Assembly (NCBI GenBank): GCA_943370215.1 | Contig: CALRQC020000012.1 | Span: forward strand, 62,001 to 126,000 | Direction: 5' to 3' | Origin: Niveispirillum sp943370215 | GTDB taxonomy: Bacteria > Pseudomonadota > Alphaproteobacteria > Azospirillales > Azospirillaceae | DNA: 64,000 nt | Shown here: piece by piece, positions 27,652-35,276 of the stretch | How positions within the stretch are numbered: the first letter of the stretch is position 1 | How the letters are laid out: each line of letters begins with the position of its first letter | Program-made: the position numbers and the translations under genes | The notes under the pieces: model-generated | Databases searched by the model: none | What the model was told of the DNA's origin: nothing | Seen by the model: only the letters and a program-made list of their open reading frames with translations

Positions 27652-28413
27652 TCAGAGGCTGGAGACCAGATGGCCGCCATCAACCTCGATCACGGCGCCG
27701 GTCATGAAACGCGATGCGTCGGATGCCAGCAGCAACAGCGGGCCATCCAGGTCCGGCAATTGTCCCAGGCGGCGCTGCGGGATGCGCTTGATCAGGGCCT
27801 GCCCGGCGGGCGTGGCGAAGAAATCCCGGTTCAGGTCTGTTTCGAAATAGCCCGGCGCCAGGGCATTGACGCGGATACCATGGCGGGCCAGTTCCAGGGC
27901 CAGTTGCCGTGTCAACTGGATGACCCCGGCCTTGGCAACCGCATAGGGTGTGACAGCCCCACCCTGGCGCAGTCCCAGGATGGAGGCGATATTGATGATG
28001 CTGCCCCCCTGGCCGCGTGCCGCCATGGCGCGCGCCGCCGCCTGCGCCACCAGAAACACGCCCTTAAGATCAGTATCCAGCACCGTGTCCCAATCCTGCG
28101 GGCTCTGTTCCAGCACGGGTGCTGTGCGGGTGACGCCGGCATTGTTGATGACAATGTCCAGGGGGCCGGCGGCGTCCAGTGCGGCGGCCACGCAAGCGGG
28201 GTCACAGACATCCATTGATAGTGCGGTCGCTTGCCCGCCATCGCTCCGGATCTGCGCGGCCAGGCTTTGCAGCGGTGCCAGCCGGCGTCCGGTCAGAACA
28301 ACATCGGCACCGGCACCCGCCAGCACCTGGGCGAAATGGGCGCCGAAACCGGATGCTGCCCCGGTGACCAGGGCACGGCGGCCGTGCAGATCGGCGGTGA
28401 TCCCCCGGCTCAT
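27652..28413 (-). CDS. Short-chain dehydrogenase/reductase
   Basis: 253-aa classical SDR with TGAASGFG cofactor motif, NNAG, catalytic Ser in NIASILGL and Y-x3-K (YAVAK). It is a paralogue of the SDR at 18244-19011; the C-terminus VDGGHLVSSL is identical. It probably interconverts an alcohol and ketone, or a 3-hydroxyacyl-CoA and its ketone. The start at 28413 overlaps the preceding gene by 4 nt (ATGA), so the two SDRs are translationally coupled. The ferredoxin starts 30 nt downstream. The duplicated SDR in a second operon mirrors the duplication of thiolase, ALDH and hydratase genes. Confidence 0.9.
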   Translation of the reverse strand: MSRGITADLHGRRALVTGAASGFGAHFAQVLAGAGADVVLTGRRLAPLQSLAAQIRSDGGQATALSMDVCDPACVAAALDAAGPLDIVINNAGVTRTAPVLEQSPQDWDTVLDTDLKGVFLVAQAAARAMAARGQGGSIINIASILGLRQGGAVTPYAVAKAGVIQLTRQLALELARHGIRVNALAPGYFETDLNRDFFATPAGQALIKRIPQRRLGQLPDLDGPLLLLASDASRFMTGAVIEVDGGHLVSSL

Positions 28414-29195
28414 CGCGGCGCCATCCGGATGCCGGCATCCAGGCGCACCTGGGCGGCATTGAAATAGCTGTTGCGGATCATGCACAGGGCCAGATCGGCA
28501 AACTCCGCTGTGTGGCCCAACCGTTTGGGAAAGGGGACCGACGCCGCCAGGGCTGCCCGCACCTCTGATGTCACCGTGGCCAGCATGGGCGTGTCCATGA
28601 TGCCGGGCATGATGGTGTTGACGCGGATGCCGTCGGCCATCAGGTCGCGGGCCACGGGCAGGGTCAGGCCCAGGATACCGCCCTTGGAGGCCGCATAGGC
28701 CGCCTGACCGATCTGCCCATCCTGACCGGCAATGCTGGCCGTATTGATGATGACGCCGCGTTCCCCATCCGCGTTCAACGGTTCGGCCGCCGCCATACCG
28801 GCGGCGGCCATGGCCAGGCAGCGGAAACTGCCCAGCAGGTTCACTTCCAGCACCTTGCGGAAGACGTTCAGGTCGTGAGGGGTGATGGTGCCGGTTTCCC
28901 GGTCGCGGCGGATGGTGCGGGCTGACGGGCCGATGCCGGCACAGTTGACCAGCACCCGTTCCTGGCCATGGGCTGCGCGGGCGGCGGCGAAACCGGCGGC
29001 GGTGCTGTCGTCGCTGGCCACATCCACCTTGCAGAAAATACCACCCAGTTCGCCCGCCACACGCGATCCGCGTGCGGCATCCAGGTCGAACAGGGCCACG
29101 CGGGCGCCAGTGGCGGCCAGGGCGCGGGCCACCGCTTCGCCCAGGCCAGAGGCGCCGCCCGTGACGATGGCGGCAATATCCGGGGTCAGTTCCAT
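28410..29195 (-). CDS. SDR, 3-hydroxyacyl-CoA dehydrogenase type II (HSD10)-like
   Basis: 261-aa SDR with TGGASGLG and NCAGIG (Cys in place of the usual second Asn of NNAG), catalytic Ser in NTASIAG and YAASK. The C-terminal FPKRLGHTAEFADL and the final RLDAGIRMAPR match the 17-beta-HSD10/type II 3-hydroxyacyl-CoA dehydrogenase group. That group oxidises L-3-hydroxyacyl-CoA, often branched or 2-methyl, and some hydroxysteroids. It is preceded by the alcohol dehydrogenase gene (12-nt gap) and overlaps the next SDR by 4 nt. A role as the hydroxyacyl-CoA dehydrogenase partner of the enoyl-CoA hydratase at 31779 in the same operon is likely. Confidence 0.88.
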   Translation of the reverse strand: MELTPDIAAIVTGGASGLGEAVARALAATGARVALFDLDAARGSRVAGELGGIFCKVDVASDDSTAAGFAAARAAHGQERVLVNCAGIGPSARTIRRDRETGTITPHDLNVFRKVLEVNLLGSFRCLAMAAAGMAAAEPLNADGERGVIINTASIAGQDGQIGQAAYAASKGGILGLTLPVARDLMADGIRVNTIMPGIMDTPMLATVTSEVRAALAASVPFPKRLGHTAEFADLALCMIRNSYFNAAQVRLDAGIRMAPR

Positions 29196-29207
29196 GGGGC
29201 GGATTCC

Positions 29208-30323
29208 TTATGCGGCGGCGTCCGGCATCAAAAGCACGGCCTTGATGCAGTGCCCGTGATGCTGGTCGGCCACGGCGTCGTTGATGGCGTGGAACGGATA
29301 GGTGCGGATCAACCGGTCGAAGGGGAAGCGCCCCTGCCGGTAATAGGACAGCAGTTCGGGAATGAACTGGTCGGGCTCGCTGTCGCCTTCGATGATGCCG
29401 CGGATCGTGTGGCCCAGGGTCAGCACCGCTGAACCGATGCCGGGGCTGGGGGACAGCGGGTTGCGTGGCACGCCGACCAGACCGAAGGTGCCACGCGGGC
29501 GCATGGCGCGAATGGCGGCATCCATCACCTCGCCCACGCCCGTCGTATCCAGGCTGAAATCGCAGCCATAGGGGGTGATGGCGCGGACGGCGGCTTCCAG
29601 ATTGCCCCCTGCCGGGTCGATAACATGGGTGGCCCCCAGCGACAGGGCCAACTCGCGCCGGGCGGCCATGGGGTCGGACACGATGATCATGCCCAGCCCG
29701 CGCAGCGCGCCGGCCATCACAGCGGCCAGTCCCACCGACCCCGCCCCGGTGATCAGCAGGGAACTGCCGGGCGGGCAGTCGAAGCTGCGCAGCACGGCCC
29801 CGGCCCCCGTCTGGATGCCGCAGCCCAGAGGGCCCAGCAGTTCCACCGGCAGGTCATCATCCACCTTCACGATATTGCGTTCCCCGGTCAGCACATGGCT
29901 GGCGAAGGAGGATTGGCCGAAGAAGGGGCTGGACAGCTTCTTGCCGGCCCGCGTCATGGTGGTACTGCCATCCGGGCGACGGCCGGCGAAATTCAGTGCC
30001 GGTCCTGTCATGCAATAAGCGGATTCTCCGCTATCGCAGCGTGGGCAGGTGCCGCAGGAGGAGAAGGAGAGCACGACCTTGTCCCCCGGTACGACACGGC
30101 TGACGCCGGCCCCCGTGGCCAGCACGATGCCGGCCCCTTCATGGCCCAGCACGGCGGGCAGGCGGATGGGCAGAATCTGGTCACGCGCAATCAGATCGGT
30201 ATGGCAAAGCCCCACGCCCAGGATGCGGACCAGCACCTCCCCCGGACGGGGGCTGTCCAACTGGACCGTCTCCAGGCTGAACGGCCCCTTGGCCTCGTTC
30301 ACGACGGCGGCAAGGATATCCAT
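29208..30323 (-). CDS. Zinc-dependent alcohol dehydrogenase, aryl/terpenyl-alcohol type
   Basis: 371-aa medium-chain dehydrogenase. Catalytic zinc ligands are C40 and H61 (with E62), and structural zinc ligands are C90, C93, C96 and C104. The NAD-binding motif is GAGSVGLAAV near residue 195. The extended length and the SSPFFGQSSFA segment point to the benzyl-alcohol (XylB)/geraniol dehydrogenase group. The expected reaction is NAD+-dependent oxidation of a primary allylic or aryl alcohol to the aldehyde. Only 3 nt separate it from the upstream ALDH gene, which would take that aldehyde to the acid. Substrate assignment is by family and context only. Confidence 0.9.
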   Translation of the reverse strand: MDILAAVVNEAKGPFSLETVQLDSPRPGEVLVRILGVGLCHTDLIARDQILPIRLPAVLGHEGAGIVLATGAGVSRVVPGDKVVLSFSSCGTCPRCDSGESAYCMTGPALNFAGRRPDGSTTMTRAGKKLSSPFFGQSSFASHVLTGERNIVKVDDDLPVELLGPLGCGIQTGAGAVLRSFDCPPGSSLLITGAGSVGLAAVMAGALRGLGMIIVSDPMAARRELALSLGATHVIDPAGGNLEAAVRAITPYGCDFSLDTTGVGEVMDAAIRAMRPRGTFGLVGVPRNPLSPSPGIGSAVLTLGHTIRGIIEGDSEPDQFIPELLSYYRQGRFPFDRLIRTYPFHAINDAVADQHHGHCIKAVLLMPDAAA

Positions 30324-30326
30324 GGC

Positions 30327-31757
30327 TCAAGCCTCCGTTCCGGCGGGTCTGATGATGGTGCGGGGGACCGTATATTCCAGCAGCCCATCCAGGCTGTTCT
30401 CCACCCCGATGCCGGATTGCTTGTGCCCCGCAAAGGCCACGGTGGGGGCCAGGGTCTGGACATTATTGATCCAGACCGTACCGGTTTCCAGCCGCTGCGC
30501 AACGCCCAAGGCCGCAACCGGATCAGCCGACCAGACTGACCCGCCCAGCCCATAGTCGCAATCATTGGCGCGGGCCACGGCATCGTCGATATCAGTGAAT
30601 TTCAGCAGTGGCAGGATGGGGCCGAACGCCTCTTCCCGCACCACGCGGGATGTTTCGGGCGGATTGTCCACCATCGTCACGGGGATGAAGAAGCCGTCCT
30701 GGCCGTCATCCATGGTTCCGCCACACAGGAACCGGTGCCCCTGGGTGCGGCAATCATCGATGATGGATTTCACCCGGCCAAACTGTACCTTGTTCTGGAT
30801 CGGCCCCAATTGGCTGCCGGGCAGCATTCCATCCCCCAGGGGCACGGTGGCCGCATAGGCGACCAGGGCCTGGGACAGCCGGTCATAGATGTCGGCATGG
30901 ATGTAAAGCCGCTTGGTCGCCACACAGATTTGCGCGCTGTTGCGGAAGGCGGACCAGAAGATTTTCGGCGCCATGGCATCGACGTCAATGTCGGGCAGCA
31001 CAATGGCGGCATCGTTGCCGCCCAGTTCCAGCGTGACCCGCGTCAGCCGGTTGGCAGCAGAGGCCATGACCCGGCGGCCGGTTTCGGTGGAACCGGTGAA
31101 GCTGATCTTGTCGATGCCGGGATGGGCGGTCAGCCAGGGGCCCAGCCGATCCCCGCCGCTGACGGCGTTCAGCACACCGGGCGGCAACACGGCCTGCAAC
31201 AGTTCGATGGCCTTCAGCGTCGCCAGCGGCGTGAAGGGGGATGGCTTCACCACCAGCGTGTTGCCGGCCTTCAACGCCGGGGCGATCTTCCAGAAGGCCA
31301 GCAGGATGGGGAAGTTCCAAGGGGCGATGGCCCCCACCACGCCCAGCGGCAGGTGATGGGTTTGCGTCTGCTGGCCCGGAATGTCGTGGGTGATTGTGAC
31401 CGGCATGTCCATGCGGGCGAAGGATTTCAGCCAATGGGCCGCCCCCATCACCTCGAACGCGGCTTCCGCCAGGGGTTTGCCCTGTTCGCGGGTCAACAGC
31501 GCCTTCAGCCCGTCACTATGGGCCATCAACAGGTCGGCCGCCTGTTTCAACAATTTGCTGCGCTTGTCATTGCCCAGGTCACGCCAGCCGGGAAAGGCGG
31601 TGCGGGCCGCGGCGACGGCCCTGTCCAACAGGTCGGGCGTGCAATCGGGTGCCGTTGCGAAGACCTGCCCGGTGGCCGGGTTGGTCACGGCGATTGTTTG
31701 TGGTGCCGTCACGGCGTGGCCGCCGATGCTCATCACGAAATCATTGTCGATATTCAT
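30327..31757 (-). CDS. NAD(P)+-dependent aldehyde dehydrogenase
   Basis: 476-aa aldehyde dehydrogenase with general base Glu in LELGGND (E244) and nucleophile C278 in SAQIC. It is the closest relative in the window of the ALDH at 6353-7777 (shared SIGG/TIGG start, VNPAT, LELGGND, IATK/VATK), so the two are paralogues in separate operons. It lies 3 nt upstream of the zinc alcohol dehydrogenase, giving an alcohol-to-acid pair. The start MNIDNDF at 31757 is 21 nt after the hydratase stop. Role: oxidation of the aldehyde produced from the hydroxylated substrate. Confidence 0.92.
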   Translation of the reverse strand: MNIDNDFVMSIGGHAVTAPQTIAVTNPATGQVFATAPDCTPDLLDRAVAAARTAFPGWRDLGNDKRSKLLKQAADLLMAHSDGLKALLTREQGKPLAEAAFEVMGAAHWLKSFARMDMPVTITHDIPGQQTQTHHLPLGVVGAIAPWNFPILLAFWKIAPALKAGNTLVVKPSPFTPLATLKAIELLQAVLPPGVLNAVSGGDRLGPWLTAHPGIDKISFTGSTETGRRVMASAANRLTRVTLELGGNDAAIVLPDIDVDAMAPKIFWSAFRNSAQICVATKRLYIHADIYDRLSQALVAYAATVPLGDGMLPGSQLGPIQNKVQFGRVKSIIDDCRTQGHRFLCGGTMDDGQDGFFIPVTMVDNPPETSRVVREEAFGPILPLLKFTDIDDAVARANDCDYGLGGSVWSADPVAALGVAQRLETGTVWINNVQTLAPTVAFAGHKQSGIGVENSLDGLLEYTVPRTIIRPAGTEA

Positions 31758-31778
31758 GGTTCCGGTCTTTCAGCAGGG

Positions 31779-32567
31779 TCAGCGGCCAAGCCAGCGCGGC
31801 GCGCGTTTTTCCAGAAAGGCGCGGGGCCCCTCCCGGTAATCCTCGGTCGCGGCCAGACGTTTGCCCGCGTCCGCGGCGTGCGCGAACAGGGTGTCTGCCG
31901 GGGCATCCAGGGCGGCACGGGCGATGGCCAGGCTTTCGCGCACGGCCACAGGGGCATTGGCGGCAATGCGGGTGGCCAGATCCAGTGCCGCCTGCAGCAC
32001 CTGATCGGCCGGCAGCACGCGGTTCACCATGCCGTAGGCGGCGGCCTGGCGGACATCGATGGGATCACCCGTTGTGATGGCCTCAATCGCCAAGGCAGGG
32101 GGCAGGGCACGGGGCAGGCGATGCAGCCCGCCCGCCACCGCCGCCAGACCGCGCTTGACCTCTGGCAGGCCGAAACGGGCAGTGTCGGACGCGACGATCA
32201 TATCGCAGGAAAGCGCGATCTCCGTACCGCCGGCCAGGGCATTGCCGATGATGGCGGCGATCCACGGCTTGCGCCGCTGCGCCCGGACAATGCCGGCAAA
32301 GCCGCCATTCCGGGTGACCAGATCGCGGATGCGGCCTTCGGCAATTTCCTGCAGGTCGGCCCCGGCGCAGAAACTGCGCCCGCCGGCCCCGGTCAACACC
32401 ACGGCGCGGATCTCATCATTCTGCTCTGTGGCCTGGATTGCCGCTTCCAGGCCGCGGGCCAGGGCCCCGTTGACGGCATTATGAACGGCGGGCCGGTTCA
32501 GGGTCACCAGCGCCACATGGGGCAGGGGATAGGCCACCAGGACGGGGTTTTCCGGTTCCATGCTCAT
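31779..32567 (-). CDS. Enoyl-CoA hydratase (crotonase family)
   Basis: 262-aa crotonase-family protein with SFCAGADLQE and the oxyanion-hole segment IGNALAGGTEIALSCD, containing the first catalytic Glu. The second active-site segment reads GLPEVKRGLAAVAGGLHRLPR, where hydratases usually have Glu/Gly-rich PGxGG, so the exact reaction could be hydration or isomerisation. The start at 32567 overlaps the previous gene's stop by 4 nt (ATGA); an in-frame Met 4 codons earlier is less likely. The coupling with the thiolase-like protein and the CoA-transferase suggests a tightly linked activation/hydration module. Confidence 0.88.
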   Translation of the reverse strand: MSMEPENPVLVAYPLPHVALVTLNRPAVHNAVNGALARGLEAAIQATEQNDEIRAVVLTGAGGRSFCAGADLQEIAEGRIRDLVTRNGGFAGIVRAQRRKPWIAAIIGNALAGGTEIALSCDMIVASDTARFGLPEVKRGLAAVAGGLHRLPRALPPALAIEAITTGDPIDVRQAAAYGMVNRVLPADQVLQAALDLATRIAANAPVAVRESLAIARAALDAPADTLFAHAADAGKRLAATEDYREGPRAFLEKRAPRWLGR

Positions 32568-34063
32568 GTAAAACTCCATTCCAGCAGACTATCAGCCCCC
32601 CGGGTCAGCCGGCCCTGCGCCCCGATGGCGTGGGTCTGCCAATCGGTCAGGCGGCGGATGCCGTCGCTATCGCTTGACGGCAGGCGGGCCAGGGTGCGGG
32701 CACCATTGGCTGTGCGGGCGATGATGGCGCCAAAGGCGGGGGCGCCCGACCGGTCATAGATGACGGTGTGGGTTTCCAGTGTCGCCGCCCCTTCGGCCTG
32801 ATCCACGACCGGCGGCACAGGGCCGCGCCGTGCGTCGGCCTGGGTCTGCGGGTCGGCGGCCGGCTCCCGCCAGCCCGTGGCGTCGGCGGCCAGCAGCAGG
32901 GCCTGATGTTTGGTGACAAATTCACCCTGTCCATAGAGCAGCCCCAAACCCAGCCCGTCGCGGATGCGCCGCACCAGGGTGGCGGTGGCGTGTGCCATGT
33001 AATTATTGAAGGGACCGCCAAAGAAGCTCAGGCCGCCGGCGACGCTGGGTGGCAGGGCGCGCAGGGCCGGATGGCTGTGCCGGGCCATCTTGGGCACGCA
33101 GGGAAAGCAGCTATAAAGCTCCACCGCGTCCAGCGGGCCGATGCCATCGGCCAGAGCCAGGGCGGCATCCAACACCACCTCCTGTGCCGGGGAATGGTGA
33201 TAGGTGTCACGGCACAGGAAATCGCGCGGCTCGGCGGCGGCGGCCCCGCCGGCCAGATAGACCAGCTTCTCCCGTTTCACCCCAAGGGCCAGGGCCTGTG
33301 CCTCGCTGGTCAGCAGCAGGGCCGCCCCCTGGTTGACGGTCGGGTTGGCGACCATGGCGCGGGGATAGGGCCAGGCGATCAGCGGATTGCCAACCGACGG
33401 GGCCGCGATCGCATCGGCCGACAGGGCCCGTCGGGCCCAGGCGGCCGGGTTGCCCGCTGCCGTGGCGGACAGTTCAGCCCACAGGGCGGCGGATTCCGCC
33501 TGGGCCTGCGCCGGGGTCTGGCCCCAGGCAGCGGCACAGGCATTTTCGTAGAACGGGTAGATATGGACGGGATCGGTGATGCCGTGGGCGATCGCCATGG
33601 GGGACAGCATGGTGCTGACATCCCAGGGATTTTCCATCCGCTTCGCGCGTGCCGGCCAGGGCAGATCAAGGCCGGCCTGCCGCGCCTTCCTGGCCGCGTG
33701 CCGGGCTTCCCCGCCGCAGATCAGGGCGATTTCGCCACTGCCGCCGGCGATCCGGCGGGCAGCGGCATAAAGCCGTTCCAGCGGCCGTTCCCCGCCCCCC
33801 TGGGAATAAACGGCCCGGTGCGGCGCAATTGACAGCCGGTCGCACAGGGCGGCAGCGGTGTCTTCATACCGCCAGCTTACCTGATGCACGATATCGACAT
33901 TGTTGACCCGGTCCAGCAGAGGCGCCCCGGCATCCGCCTGTGCCCGGCGTGCGGCCTCTGCCATCAGGCCGACGGGATCAAGGGCGGCCAGCGGGTCGGT
34001 CGGGCGATCGGTGATTTCACCGACACCGATGATGACGGGGCGGGTTTCGGCGCTGCTGCCCAT
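32564..34063 (-). CDS. Thiolase-like protein (TLP1-type) lacking the usual active-site Cys
   Basis: 499-aa protein of the thiolase-like family with an extra C-terminal domain (about residues 415-499). Thiolase-fold landmarks are present: NVDIVHQ early, GGPFNNYMAHATATLV in place of the GHPxGATG region, and a Cys pair in YSCFPCVPKMA. Where active thiolases have the nucleophile Cys (NxCASG/DRxCGSG), this reads YSQGGGERPLERL with no Cys, so classical thiolysis is doubtful. The ATG overlaps the stop of the CoA-transferase by 1 nt (TGATG) and its own stop overlaps the enoyl-CoA hydratase start. Possible roles include acyl-CoA binding, retro-aldol or condensation chemistry. Function is not established for this family to my knowledge. 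Confidence 0.82.
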   Translation of the reverse strand: MGSSAETRPVIIGVGEITDRPTDPLAALDPVGLMAEAARRAQADAGAPLLDRVNNVDIVHQVSWRYEDTAAALCDRLSIAPHRAVYSQGGGERPLERLYAAARRIAGGSGEIALICGGEARHAARKARQAGLDLPWPARAKRMENPWDVSTMLSPMAIAHGITDPVHIYPFYENACAAAWGQTPAQAQAESAALWAELSATAAGNPAAWARRALSADAIAAPSVGNPLIAWPYPRAMVANPTVNQGAALLLTSEAQALALGVKREKLVYLAGGAAAAEPRDFLCRDTYHHSPAQEVVLDAALALADGIGPLDAVELYSCFPCVPKMARHSHPALRALPPSVAGGLSFFGGPFNNYMAHATATLVRRIRDGLGLGLLYGQGEFVTKHQALLLAADATGWREPAADPQTQADARRGPVPPVVDQAEGAATLETHTVIYDRSGAPAFGAIIARTANGARTLARLPSSDSDGIRRLTDWQTHAIGAQGRLTRGADSLLEWSFT

Positions 34064-35253
34064 CACCGCCCCCGCCCGATCTCGGCCAGAACCTCATCCG
34101 TATGTTCGCCCAGACGCGGCGGGTCGCGGCGGACCTGGGCCGGCGTGGCAGAGAAATTCACCGGGTGGCGCAGCGACAGCCAGGCGCCTTCGCTTTCATG
34201 CTGGCGACGTTCGAAAAAGCCGACTTGGTTCAGGTGCGGATCGTTCTGCACCTCGTCCAGCCGCGCCACCTTCATGCAGGGTACGTTGCGGGTGGTGAGC
34301 TGCTCGATCCAGTCGGCGGTGGTGCGTGTCAGCGCCACCTCCTCGATCATCGCGTAAATCTCGCCGATATGCTCCGTCCGCTTGGCATAGGTGGCATAGC
34401 GGGGATTGCGGGTGAAGGTACCGGGCGGCATTCCGCCCAACTCGAAGAAGTCGTCCCACTGCGCATCGGCATAGGGCATGATGGCCAGATAACCATCCTT
34501 GGTCCGGTACGGCTTGCGATTGGGGTTGAACACCCGGCTATAGCCATATTCGCCCGTCGGCGGGTCGAACGTGTGGCCATACAGGTTTTCCGTCATGTTG
34601 AAATAGGCGAAGCATTCGAACATCGGTACTTCGATGAACTGGCCCTGTCCCGTCCGTTGCCGGTGGAACAGGGCCGCCATCGCCGCATAGGCGGCGAACA
34701 GGCCCGATGATTTATCCGCGATCAGGGAGGGCTGGTAACGTGGCGTCGGGTCACCATCCACCCGGCTCATCAGGTCGGTACCGCCGGCCGCGGCCTGGAT
34801 CAGGTCGTCATAGGCCTGGTACGAACGGTAGGGGCCGTCCGCCCCATAGCCGGCGCAGTGGAGATAGAGAATGTCGGGCTTCAACGCCTTCACATCCTCA
34901 TACCCCAGGCCCAGCTTCTTCAGCCCGCCCATCCGCACATTGGTGATGAACAGGTCGGCCGAGGCGATAAGGGCGCGCATGGCGTCCAGATCCTCGGCCT
35001 GGCGCAGGTCCAGCAAGACCGACCGCTTGTTGCGGTTGTAATGCATGAACATTGGCCCCATGCCCTTGGTCCGCGCCGGGCGCCCGGTATAGCGGAAGAT
35101 ATCGCCCCCCTGGTCCGGCTTGGGTCCGGGGGCTTCGACCTTGATGACGTCTGCCCCCAGATCCCCCAGGATCTGGCTGGCATAAGCGCCGAAAAGGACG
35201 CTGGTCATGTCGATGACGCGAATTCCGTCAAGTGCGCCGGCGGTTCCAGTCAT
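34063..35253 (-). CDS. CaiB/BaiF family (class III) CoA-transferase
   Basis: 396-aa class III CoA-transferase with the N-terminal GIRVIDMTSVLFGAYASQIL and LGADVIKVEAPG segments. The KRSVLLDL segment is at about residue 76 and the catalytic aspartate is probably D180 (IADKSSG). It moves CoA from a donor thioester to an acid without using ATP. The start at 35253 is 23 nt after the TonB receptor gene. It is the first enzyme gene of the long minus-strand operon after the receptor, so the imported or oxidised acid may be activated here by CoA transfer rather than by a ligase. Racemase-like relatives (Amacr) share the fold; a racemase role cannot be excluded. Confidence 0.9.
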   Translation of the reverse strand: MTGTAGALDGIRVIDMTSVLFGAYASQILGDLGADVIKVEAPGPKPDQGGDIFRYTGRPARTKGMGPMFMHYNRNKRSVLLDLRQAEDLDAMRALIASADLFITNVRMGGLKKLGLGYEDVKALKPDILYLHCAGYGADGPYRSYQAYDDLIQAAAGGTDLMSRVDGDPTPRYQPSLIADKSSGLFAAYAAMAALFHRQRTGQGQFIEVPMFECFAYFNMTENLYGHTFDPPTGEYGYSRVFNPNRKPYRTKDGYLAIMPYADAQWDDFFELGGMPPGTFTRNPRYATYAKRTEHIGEIYAMIEEVALTRTTADWIEQLTTRNVPCMKVARLDEVQNDPHLNQVGFFERRQHESEGAWLSLRHPVNFSATPAQVRRDPPRLGEHTDEVLAEIGRGR

Positions 35254-35276
35254 GTCGGGCTGTTCCTTGGCTGGGA

